In this document: piece after piece, positions 51,934-60,247 of the stretch
How positions within the stretch are numbered: position 1 is the stretch's first letter
Layout: the number at the start of each line of letters is the position of its first letter
From: Lachnospiraceae bacterium
GTDB taxonomy: Bacteria; Bacillota; Clostridia; Lachnospirales; Lachnospiraceae
Assembly: GCA_015057365.1 (NCBI GenBank)
Contig: SVEN01000010.1
Span: 1-64,000 of the forward strand
DNA: 64,000 nt
Direction: 5' to 3'
The notes under the pieces: model-generated
What the model saw: only the letters and a program-made list of their open reading frames with translations
What the model was told of the DNA's origin: nothing
The model's database searches: none
Position numbers and translations under genes: made by a program

Positions 51934-54366
51934 TTACATCTCTACCGTTACCTTCTCCAGATGCCAGATATCCTCTACATACTCTTCGATGGTACGGTCG
52001 GAAGAGAACTTACCGCAGCATGCCACATTTAAGATTGCGGACTTTGCCCAACCCTCACGGTCGCGGTACTTTGCCTCTACCTGCTTCTGTGCCTCTTCGT
52101 AGGAACGGAAATCCTTCAAGATGAAGTACTGGTCCTCATCCAGTAAGGACGTATACAACTCACGGAACAGTTCCTTATCTACGGAGTAGGTCCCGTCAAT
52201 AAGGCGGTCTACCACGCGATGAATCTCTCTGTCCTGCTCATAAATCGTACGCGGACGATAGCTGCGATTCTTTTCAAGCTCGATTACCTCATCGGCGCTC
52301 ATACCGAAGATTACCGCATGCTCTCTGCCTACCTCTTCTACGATTTCCACGTTCGCGCCGTCCATAGTGCCAAGGGTAACCGCACCGTTTAACATAAACT
52401 TCATGTTACCGGTACCGGATGCTTCCTTACTTGCGGTGGAAATCTGCTCGGATACATCGGAAGCGGCGAAAATCCACTCTGCGTTGGATACACGGTAATT
52501 CTCGATAAATACCACCTTAATTCTGCCTGCAACCACCGGATCGTTGTTAATCACGTCGCCCACGCTGTTGATAAGCTTAATGATAGCCTTTGCTCTGCGG
52601 TAGCCCGCGGAAGCCTTTGCACCGAAAATAAAGGTACGCGGGAAGAACTCCATGCTCGGGTTTTCCTTCATCTTCTCATACAAATGCATCACATGCAGAA
52701 TGTTCAACAGCTGACGCTTATACTCATGGAGACGCTTTACCTGTACATCGAAAATGGAATTCGGATCCACGTCAATGCCGTTGTGCTCCTTAATATACTT
52801 GGCAAGACGAAGCTTATTCTCGTACTTAATCTTCATAAACTCTTCCTGCGCCTTCTTGTCGTCAGCGTACGGTGCAATGCCCTTAATCACCGGCAAATCG
52901 GTAATCCAGCCGTCGCCTACCTTCTCGGTTACCCAGCTTGCTAAAAGCGGGTTGCCGTGAAGCAGGAATCTTCTCTGGGTAATACCGTTGGTCTTATTAC
53001 TAAACTTCTCCGGCCACAGCTCATAGAAGTCCTTTAACTGCTCTTTCTTTAAAATCTCGGTATGCAGTGCCGCAACACCGTTTACGGAGAAACCGCCCAC
53101 GATGGCAAGGTTTGCCATACGTACCTGTCCGTCGTAGAGAATTGCCATCTGCTTAATCTTCTCTGCGTTGCCCGGATACTTCTCCTTTAACATAGTTTCA
53201 AACTGACGGTTGATTTCTTCCACAATCTGGTATACACGCGGAAGCAGTGCCTTAAACAGGGAAATCGGCCACTTCTCCAGTGCCTCTGCCATAATGGTAT
53301 GGTTGGTGTAAGCACAGGTCTTACGAACCACATCCCAAGCCTCATCCCACTCAAGGAAATAGTCATCCAGTAAAATGCGCATCAATTCTGCCACTGTTAC
53401 CGTCGGATGGGTATCGTTTAACTGGAAGCATACCTTCTCGTGAAGCTTGCGGATATCGTCGTGATTCTTCATATACTTTGCCACCGCACTCTGTACGCTT
53501 GCGGATACGAAGAAATACTGCTGCTTTAAACGAAGCTCCTTACCTGCCATATGATTATCATTCGGATACAATACCTCACAAATGGTTCTGGCAAGGTTCT
53601 CCTGCTCTACCGCCTTCTGATAATCACCCTTATCAAAGGACTCTAAGTTGAAATCGTTAATTGCCTCCGCATCCCAGATACGAAGGGTATTTACAATATT
53701 ATTGCCATAGCCTACTACCGGCAAATCGTACGGTACCGCAAGAACGGAATTGCAACCCTCCTGTACAAACTTATCACGACCGGTTGCCTCGTCACGTACC
53801 AGCTTTACATAACCGCCGAACTTTACCTCAACCGCATACTCGGCACGCTTAATTTCAAACGGATTACCGTGCTTTAACCAGTTATCCGGTGCCTCCACCT
53901 GGAAACCGTTCTCAATCTTCTGCTTGAACATACCGTACTTATAACGGATACCGCAGCCGTAAGCCGGGTAACCGAGACTGGATAAAGAATCCAAAAAGCA
54001 GGCTGCCAGACGGCCGAGACCGCCGTTACCGAGCGCTGCATCCGGCTCCGTATCCTCGATGGCATCCGGATCGATACCAAGCTCTACAAGAGCCTCTCTG
54101 ATTTCATCATATGCTTTTAAATTAATCATGCAGTTGCCCAGTGCACGCCCCATCAAAAACTCCATGGAAAGATAATACACGGTCTTAGCGTCCTTCTCCT
54201 CGTACTGTTTGTGGGTCTCCATCCACATATCCACGATGTAATCCTTTACCGCAAAGGCTACCGCCTGAAACAGCTGTACCTGGGTTGCATCCTCAATACT
54301 TCTGCGGAACAAAGTCTTTAAATTGTCTTTGACTCCCTGCTTGAACTCTTCTTTGCAAAACTTCAT
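51934..54366 (-). CDS. glgP: glycogen/starch phosphorylase
   Basis: The 810-aa protein has the full-length phosphorylase fold: VYYLSMEFLMGRALGNCMINL, ALGNGGLGRLAACFLDS, and the PLP-lysine region EASGTGNMKFMLNGAVTLGTMDGANVEI (read in parts; the lysine is the PLP residue). It releases glucose-1-phosphate from storage glucan. It stands alone, with no other glg gene adjacent. GGAGG lies 8 nt before the ATG. Confidence 0.96.
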   Translation of the reverse strand: MKFCKEEFKQGVKDNLKTLFRRSIEDATQVQLFQAVAFAVKDYIVDMWMETHKQYEEKDAKTVYYLSMEFLMGRALGNCMINLKAYDEIREALVELGIDPDAIEDTEPDAALGNGGLGRLAACFLDSLSSLGYPAYGCGIRYKYGMFKQKIENGFQVEAPDNWLKHGNPFEIKRAEYAVEVKFGGYVKLVRDEATGRDKFVQEGCNSVLAVPYDLPVVGYGNNIVNTLRIWDAEAINDFNLESFDKGDYQKAVEQENLARTICEVLYPNDNHMAGKELRLKQQYFFVSASVQSAVAKYMKNHDDIRKLHEKVCFQLNDTHPTVTVAELMRILLDDYFLEWDEAWDVVRKTCAYTNHTIMAEALEKWPISLFKALLPRVYQIVEEINRQFETMLKEKYPGNAEKIKQMAILYDGQVRMANLAIVGGFSVNGVAALHTEILKKEQLKDFYELWPEKFSNKTNGITQRRFLLHGNPLLASWVTEKVGDGWITDLPVIKGIAPYADDKKAQEEFMKIKYENKLRLAKYIKEHNGIDVDPNSIFDVQVKRLHEYKRQLLNILHVMHLYEKMKENPSMEFFPRTFIFGAKASAGYRRAKAIIKLINSVGDVINNDPVVAGRIKVVFIENYRVSNAEWIFAASDVSEQISTASKEASGTGNMKFMLNGAVTLGTMDGANVEIVEEVGREHAVIFGMSADEVIELEKNRSYRPRTIYEQDREIHRVVDRLIDGTYSVDKELFRELYTSLLDEDQYFILKDFRSYEEAQKQVEAKYRDREGWAKSAILNVACCGKFSSDRTIEEYVEDIWHLEKVTVEM

Positions 54367-54601
54367 GGTTCTGTCCTCCGTTCGATTTCGTCAACTTAAT
54401 ACTCTTGTTTCCACCAATACATTAACATTGTTAAAAATAGGACAATCGTCCTATGGTATTTTATATAGTATACCACAAATTAAAAAAATTACAACACTTG
54501 AACAAGCAACTTTAAAACGTTCGCACGTTAGTACACTGCCACAACGCAAAACACTGTCGACTCTACTTTACCCCGACGCAGATTCGGTAGCATCTATCAC
54601 C

Positions 54602-55381
54602 TCACATAAACCGGCACAACAAAATCGGCAAAAATATAGCCGGCACAAAATTCATCACCTTAAATTTTGAAATTCCCAGCATATTCATGGCAAGTCCGAT
54701 AATAATTACATTACCGACACAGTTCATTTCCGCAATGACAGGGTCTGTCAGAAACGGTTCGATAAACTGTGCCAGAAGGGTAATACTTCCCTGGTACAAG
54801 AATAAAAGACTGGCGGAAAGCATCACTCCCACACCAAGCGTCGATGCAAAAATAATCGCTGCCACAAAGTCCAGCATAGACTTCGCAAACAACGTCTCGT
54901 GATTTCCGGTCAGACCGCTTTGCAGGGAACCGACAATTGCCATAGCGCCCACGCAAAACAAGAGACTGGAAGTCACAAAGCCCTCCGCAAGGGAAACCTT
55001 CTTCACCGAAATTCCCGCAACGTTTTTCATACCCGCCGGATTTTCCTTCGAAACAGCATCCGTCTCCGTAACATCCCCACCGATTACTTCCGCTACTTCT
55101 TCCGTTTTCCCCGCAAACTTCTTCTCCAGAAAATTCCCCAGCTTATTAATCTTGTCATCCAAATCAATGGCTTCCCCAATAATCGTACCGATGACCATAG
55201 AAACAATCAGCACCAGTGTATTTTCTCCCGCAAGACATCCGCTGATACCGATATACAGCGTACAAAGTCCCAGCCCAATCATGAGCGTATCCGCCATTTT
55301 CTTCGGAAGGCCTTTTTTCAAAAGCAAACCGATTGCACCTCCGATGACAATTGCCACCGAATTAACCAATGTACCTAACAT
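54602..55381 (-). CDS. DUF554-family membrane protein
   Basis: The 259-aa protein has about seven membrane helices and the family pattern GTLVNSVAIVIGGAIGLLL at the N-terminus, then LVIVSMVIGTIIGEAIDLDDKI, and GAMAIVGSLQSGLTGNHETLF. Members (YqgA, YdfK) are uncharacterised transport-like proteins. A charged cytoplasmic segment at ~100-135 (EEVAEVIGGDVTETDAV) is longer than usual. GGAGG precedes the ATG. It lies between glgP and ileS, and no operon partner is evident. Confidence 0.85.
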   Translation of the reverse strand: MLGTLVNSVAIVIGGAIGLLLKKGLPKKMADTLMIGLGLCTLYIGISGCLAGENTLVLIVSMVIGTIIGEAIDLDDKINKLGNFLEKKFAGKTEEVAEVIGGDVTETDAVSKENPAGMKNVAGISVKKVSLAEGFVTSSLLFCVGAMAIVGSLQSGLTGNHETLFAKSMLDFVAAIIFASTLGVGVMLSASLLFLYQGSITLLAQFIEPFLTDPVIAEMNCVGNVIIIGLAMNMLGISKFKVMNFVPAIFLPILLCRFM

Positions 55382-55450
55382 ATTTCCTCCAACTTATGAA
55401 AGGAGCCACCGCACGAATCACTCCGTACGGCAGCTCTTAACTTCATAATA

Positions 55451-58400
55451 TTAGTTCTTCTTTACTCCAATCGTTACAGCTTCACCGTTCAAATCCCATT
55501 CCTTCACAAAGCCGTCGGTGCTGCCGAATACCAGGCTGTCTGCCAGTACCACGGACTTCACTTCTGCTTCGTTCTTCGCGAACAGGTCAGCCAGCTTGTC
55601 GTTGCCGGTCACATACAGGGTGATGTGATCCATAACCTCGAAGCCTGCTTCCTTACGCATGGTCTGTACCTTGGAGATAAGCTCTCTTACATAACCCTCT
55701 TCGATTAGCTCTGCCGTCAGGTTCGTATCAAGCACAACGGTTACACCACCGTCTGCCTCGGATACATAGCCTTCCTTCTGAGCGGACTCGATTAAGAGAT
55801 CTTCTGCGGTCAAATCCTCCGCTGCGCCTTCTACGGTAACGGTGAGCTTTCCGGTGTTATTCAACTCATCCATTGCCGCGTTGCCATCAAGCTCGGTGAG
55901 AACGGTACGCAGTGCATTTAAGCGGCTGCTGAAGCGCTTACCGAGGGTCTTTAACTGCGGCTTAAAGGTGTAGGAGGTGAAATCACGTACGTCGGTGGTA
56001 AATGCCACGTTCTTTACGTTAAGCTCATCGGCAATGATCTCGTTAAAGAATGCCGGCAGCTCGCCCTCTTCGGACTTCACATACATGGTACCGATCGGCT
56101 GACGCTGCTTGATATTTGCGGTATTTCTAGCCGCACGGCCAAGCACAACGATGTTCAGCACACGCTCCATGTTGTCCTCTAAGTTCTTATCAATCCAGGA
56201 CAGCTTTACCTCCGGGAAGTCACAAAGGTGTACGCTCTCCGGTGCGGTCTTGTCAAGACTGCAAACCAGGTTGCGGTAGATTTCCTCTGCCATGAACGGA
56301 ATCATCGGGGCTGCGGTCTTTGCAATGGTAACAAGTGCGGTGTACAGGGTCATATATGCGTTAATCTTATCCTGCTCCATGCCCTTTGCCCAGAAACGCT
56401 CTCTGCCGCGGCGCACATACCAGTTACTCATTTCATCCACGAACTCCTGCAATGCTCTTGCAGCTTCCGGGATACGATAGTGGTCTAAGTTATCGTCAAC
56501 CGCACCAACCACACTGTTTAACTTGGAAAGGAGCCACTTATCCATTACGGACAGCTTGTCGTAGTCCAAGCTGTACTTGGTAGCGTCGAATTCGTCAATG
56601 TTTGCATACAGTACAAAGAATGCGTAGGTATTCCAAAGGGTACCCATGAACTTTCTCTGACCTTCCACAACCGCCTTATCGTGGAAACGGTTCGGCAACC
56701 ACGGAGCGGAGTTGATGTAGAAATACCAACGGATGGCATCTGCACCGAACTTCTCCAATGCATCAAACGGATCCACCGCATTTCCCTTACTCTTACTCAT
56801 CTTCTGGCCGTTCTCATCCTGTACATGACCTAAAACGATAACGTTCTCGTACGGAGCCTTGTTGAACAGAAGCGTAGACTCTGCAAGAAGAGAATGGAAC
56901 CAACCTCTGGTCTGGTCCACCGCCTCGGAAATAAACTGTGCCGGGAACTGCTTCTCAAACAATTCCTTATTCTCAAACGGATAATGATGCTGTGCAAACG
57001 GCATGGCACCGGAGTCAAACCAACAGTCAAGCACTTCCGGTACACGGGTCATCTTCTTGCCGCACTCCGGACAGTTTAACGTAATGGCATCGATGTACGG
57101 ACGATGGAACTCTACGGTCTTTGCTTCTTCCATACCACTCATACGGTACAGCTCGTCACGGCCTTCCACACAATGTCTGTGACCGCACTCACACTCCCAG
57201 ATGTTAAGCGGAGTACCCCAGTAACGGTTACGGGAAATTGCCCAGTCCTGAATGTTTTCCAGCCAGTTGCCGAAACGGCCCTTACCGATGGATTCCGGAA
57301 TCCAGTTGATGGTGTTGTTGTTGCGGATTAAGTCGTCCTTTACCGCGGTTTCCTTGATGTACCAGGACTCACGTGCATAGTAGATGAGCGGAGTGTCACA
57401 TCTCCAACAATGCGGATAGCTGTGCTCAAACTTCGGAGCATCAAAGAGAAGCCCCTTCTTGTCGAGGTCGGTCAGAACCATCGGGTCTGCCTTCTTTACA
57501 AACACGCCTGCGTACGGAGTCTCGGCGGTCATTTCACCCTTACCGTCAACCAGCTGAACAAACGGCAGGTCATACTTTCTTCCAACGTTGGCATCGTCTT
57601 CACCGAAGGCCGGAGCGATGTGTACCACGCCGGTACCGTCGGTTAAGGTAACATAATTGTCGCATACCACATAATGAGCCTTCTTGCCCTGCTTTGCACA
57701 GATTTCTACTGCGCAGTCAAAGAGTGGCTCGTATTCCTTGTATTCCAAATCCTTACCTACATAGGTTTCCAGCACAGTGTAAGCCGGTGCGTCTTCCTTG
57801 GCAAGCTTTCCAAGAACGGTGTCAAGGAGAGCCTCAGCCATGTAGTAGGTATAACCGTCAGCCGCTGCCACCTTTGCATAGCGCTCCTCCGGATTCACAC
57901 AGAGAGCCACGTTACTCGGCAGGGTCCATGGGGTGGTGGTCCATGCTAAGATGTAAGCATCCTCGCCCACCACCTTAAAGCGTGCCACTGCGGAACGTTC
58001 CTTGACGTCCTTATAGCCCTGTGCCACTTCCGCGGAAGAAAGCGGAGTACCGCAACGCGGACAATACGGCACAATCTTAAAGCCCTTATACAGTAAGCCC
58101 TTATCCCAAATCTGGCGAAGTGCCCACCACTCGGACTCGATATAATCATCATGATAAGTTACGTACGGGTCGTCCATGTCTGCCCAGAAACCAACGGTAC
58201 CGGAGAAATCCTCCCACATACCCTTGTACTTCCAAACGCTTTCCTTACACTTGTCGATGAACGGTTCCAAACCGTACTGCTCAATCTGGTCCTTACCGTC
58301 AAGGCCGAGTAGCTTCTCCACCTCAATCTCAACCGGAAGACCGTGAGTATCCCAACCTGCCTTACGCGGCACCATATAGCCCTTCATGGTACGGTAACGC

Positions 58401-58609
58401 GGAATCATATCCTTGATGACACGGGTCAAAACGTGACCGATGTGCGGCTTTCCGTTTGCGGTCGGCGGGCCGTCATAGAAGGTGTAGGTCTCGCCCTGCT
58501 TTCTTGCCTCGATACTCTTCTCGAAAATCTTCTCGTCTTTCCAGAACTTTTCAACTTCTTTTTCTCTGTCCACGAAATTCATGTTCGTGTCTACCTTGTT
58601 GTACAGCAT
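55451..58609 (-). CDS. ileS: isoleucyl-tRNA synthetase
   Basis: I chose the ATG at 58607-58609 (MLYNKVDTNMNFVDREKEV) because AAAAGGAGG lies 7 nt upstream; the longer frame would run into the leader. The 1052-aa protein has the class I motifs PPTANGKPHIGHVLTRV and KMSKSKGN, an editing domain in between, and a C-terminal anticodon-binding region. Length and the PVEIEVEKLLG segment point to the type 2, eukaryote-like form, often associated with mupirocin tolerance. It is controlled by the T-box leader at 58985-59240. A 230-nt hairpin is inserted between that leader and the start. Confidence 0.95.
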   Translation of the reverse strand: MLYNKVDTNMNFVDREKEVEKFWKDEKIFEKSIEARKQGETYTFYDGPPTANGKPHIGHVLTRVIKDMIPRYRTMKGYMVPRKAGWDTHGLPVEIEVEKLLGLDGKDQIEQYGLEPFIDKCKESVWKYKGMWEDFSGTVGFWADMDDPYVTYHDDYIESEWWALRQIWDKGLLYKGFKIVPYCPRCGTPLSSAEVAQGYKDVKERSAVARFKVVGEDAYILAWTTTPWTLPSNVALCVNPEERYAKVAAADGYTYYMAEALLDTVLGKLAKEDAPAYTVLETYVGKDLEYKEYEPLFDCAVEICAKQGKKAHYVVCDNYVTLTDGTGVVHIAPAFGEDDANVGRKYDLPFVQLVDGKGEMTAETPYAGVFVKKADPMVLTDLDKKGLLFDAPKFEHSYPHCWRCDTPLIYYARESWYIKETAVKDDLIRNNNTINWIPESIGKGRFGNWLENIQDWAISRNRYWGTPLNIWECECGHRHCVEGRDELYRMSGMEEAKTVEFHRPYIDAITLNCPECGKKMTRVPEVLDCWFDSGAMPFAQHHYPFENKELFEKQFPAQFISEAVDQTRGWFHSLLAESTLLFNKAPYENVIVLGHVQDENGQKMSKSKGNAVDPFDALEKFGADAIRWYFYINSAPWLPNRFHDKAVVEGQRKFMGTLWNTYAFFVLYANIDEFDATKYSLDYDKLSVMDKWLLSKLNSVVGAVDDNLDHYRIPEAARALQEFVDEMSNWYVRRGRERFWAKGMEQDKINAYMTLYTALVTIAKTAAPMIPFMAEEIYRNLVCSLDKTAPESVHLCDFPEVKLSWIDKNLEDNMERVLNIVVLGRAARNTANIKQRQPIGTMYVKSEEGELPAFFNEIIADELNVKNVAFTTDVRDFTSYTFKPQLKTLGKRFSSRLNALRTVLTELDGNAAMDELNNTGKLTVTVEGAAEDLTAEDLLIESAQKEGYVSEADGGVTVVLDTNLTAELIEEGYVRELISKVQTMRKEAGFEVMDHITLYVTGNDKLADLFAKNEAEVKSVVLADSLVFGSTDGFVKEWDLNGEAVTIGVKKN

Positions 58610-58639
58610 TGTTTGTCCTCCTTTTTTGGTGCTAGTCGC

Positions 58640-58868
58640 GGAACTTTTCATACCCGGGGACTCTTGTCTCGTCTTTCGGATGTAAGGCTTTCTAATTGTT
58701 TCGGGCATATTTTTAATAAAAAGTCACACAAACGGCTCGACGCAACGTCCATGTTGCGTGTCGCCTCGCTCGTACGTCCTGTACGAGCGTTGTTGCTTAC
58801 CATCGAAACAATAAGAAAGACTAACATCCTACACAAAGTTCCAAGAGTCCCCGGGTATGGAAAGTTCC
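58640..58868. repeat. Large palindromic hairpin in the ileS leader
   Basis: Arms 58640-58666 and 58842-58868 pair at 26 of 27 positions. A second pair of segments inside (58678-58703 and 58804-58829) pairs at 23 of 26. The apex holds two further hairpins, GACGCAAC...GTTGCGTGTC (58739-58762) and CGCTCGTAC-GTCCT-GTACGAGCG (58767-58789). There is no coding frame. It resembles a non-autonomous palindromic repeat. Confidence 0.8.
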
Positions 58869-58984
58869 TGGAAGCCGAAAAAGGCGGTGAGAAGAAGAGA
58901 AAACAAAGGGAAGAATTTCTTCCTTTCATGCACTTCCACATTTCACAAGTATAATGAATAACCGACCGGGAGAAATAAGCTTAG

Positions 58985-59240
58985 GAAAACAGAAAAGTCC
59001 CCGTCCAAAACAGGACGAGGACCTAAAGTCTCGTTATACCACCTATTCGGTACTCCGGCATATAGCCTTTTATACTTCCTTCCTGTAACGGGAAAGTCCC
59101 GGCGCGGTCTACTGGCTCTGCTTTCGACCTGCAACTCAAAAGTGATTTTCCAAGCATCCGCTACTCGCATCCGGCTTCCACTGTCCCGAATTCGCTGTGC
59201 CTTTCGGCAGATGTGTACTCTCTTTCTCAACGTCTTTTTA
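58985..59240 (-). promoter_or_regulatory. T-box riboswitch of ileS
   Basis: Read on the minus strand, a stem-I region with an AAATCAC segment supplies an ATC (Ile) specifier. The T-box sequence AGGTGGTATAACGAG (59029-59045) follows, then the terminator GTCCTCGTCC-TGTTTT-GGACGGGGAC with TTTTCTGTTTT (58990-59022). The TGGT bulge matches the ACCA end expected of tRNA-Ile. Uncharged tRNA-Ile should favour antitermination. Confidence 0.9.
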
Positions 59241-59263
59241 TGTTGTGAATTCAATTATCTTAT

Positions 59264-59292
59264 AGTATACGAGGGGTTTTGGGAAATGTCAA
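59264..59292 (-). promoter_or_regulatory. ileS promoter
   Basis: TTGACA (59287-59292), 17 nt, TATACT (59264-59269), just upstream of the T-box leader. Confidence 0.85.
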
Positions 59293-59356
59293 GGGTTTTT
59301 TGAAAAGCTTAATTCCCCTTTGTCAACGCTATGCTACTTTTCCGGAAAACCGAAAT

Positions 59357-60235
59357 TTATCTCTCAACCTCAACAATCAGTTCAGAGAATATTCCTGATG
59401 TGCTGATTATGCTTCCAGCGTTTTCGTTTTCTTCACTTTCAACTATTTCACCATTTTTACGAATGATAAGCATGCATTTTTTGCCGTTATTTAAAAATTT
59501 GTAATTATCTGCATTTTCAATGTGAACAATCGCTTTCGCTTTGAACTGATTTATATCAAGTTTTGTGCAGTTACCAGAAATGAAAATTTCGTAGTCAGTC
59601 TTTGCGGTAAACTCCAGACTTCCCTCTGTGTCCCGGATAAAAACCTTTTCTGCGTCGCCGTCGTACTCAAGTCGGCTGAGGCGTAAATCCTCAATAAAAA
59701 GTTCCTTAACGCTTGCTGAAACCTCTGTATGCTCGGTAAACTTTTCAGGGAGTAAAAGAGTAATATCCACGCTTTCCTGTGCTTCAAAACGGCTGACGCC
59801 CTTTTTGTTTACAAGTTCAACATCTAGCTTATTACGCTTTTCGTCAAGTTTCACCTTGAAAAGAGAGCCAATTTCAGCAAGTATTTCGGAAGAAAGCACA
59901 ATGTGGATTTTTTCATCCACACCTGTTTTGGTGGTAATTTTCCTTGCACCGCCCAAGTTTATATCAAAATGCTTGCCGGTGTCGATGTCATAAACTGTTT
60001 CGCTTTCGAAAACCAACCGCTTTTCTTCCTGCTTTTTAACCTCTTCAAGCACAAGTTCATCGAGAGTGAGCTTGAAAAGCTCTGCGAGGATAATCATATT
60101 TTCAACATCAGGGAGACCTCGCTTGGTCTCCCATTTTGTTATCGCTTGACGGCTTACTCCTATTTTCTCAGCAAGCTGTTCCTGAGAAAGTCCCTCTTTT
60201 AATCTGTACTGCTTTAACTTATCACCAAAATCCAT
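59357..60235 (-). CDS. XRE-family regulator with beta-rich C-terminus
   Basis: The 292-aa protein has an N-terminal helix-turn-helix (LKQYRLKEGLSQEQLAEKIGVSRQAITKWETKRGLPDVENMIIL, read in parts). The rest is beta-strand rich (residues ~85-290), like the DUF4097/adhesin-type repeats seen in regulators of membrane stress. It closes a three-gene operon after the ABC permease and ATPase, with a 12-nt gap, so it most likely senses the transporter's substrate or state. Composition is AT-rich and codon use differs from ileS and glgP. TAAGGAG precedes the ATG. Confidence 0.8.
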   Translation of the reverse strand: MDFGDKLKQYRLKEGLSQEQLAEKIGVSRQAITKWETKRGLPDVENMIILAELFKLTLDELVLEEVKKQEEKRLVFESETVYDIDTGKHFDINLGGARKITTKTGVDEKIHIVLSSEILAEIGSLFKVKLDEKRNKLDVELVNKKGVSRFEAQESVDITLLLPEKFTEHTEVSASVKELFIEDLRLSRLEYDGDAEKVFIRDTEGSLEFTAKTDYEIFISGNCTKLDINQFKAKAIVHIENADNYKFLNNGKKCMLIIRKNGEIVESEENENAGSIISTSGIFSELIVEVER

Positions 60236-60247
60236 TTTTGTCTCTCC

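Noticed and set aside
51674-52032. Short plus-strand frames that run through elements B1/B2.
   Set aside because: Both copies give the same peptide only because the DNA is repeated. The conserved feature is base pairing, not coding, and no start site fits.
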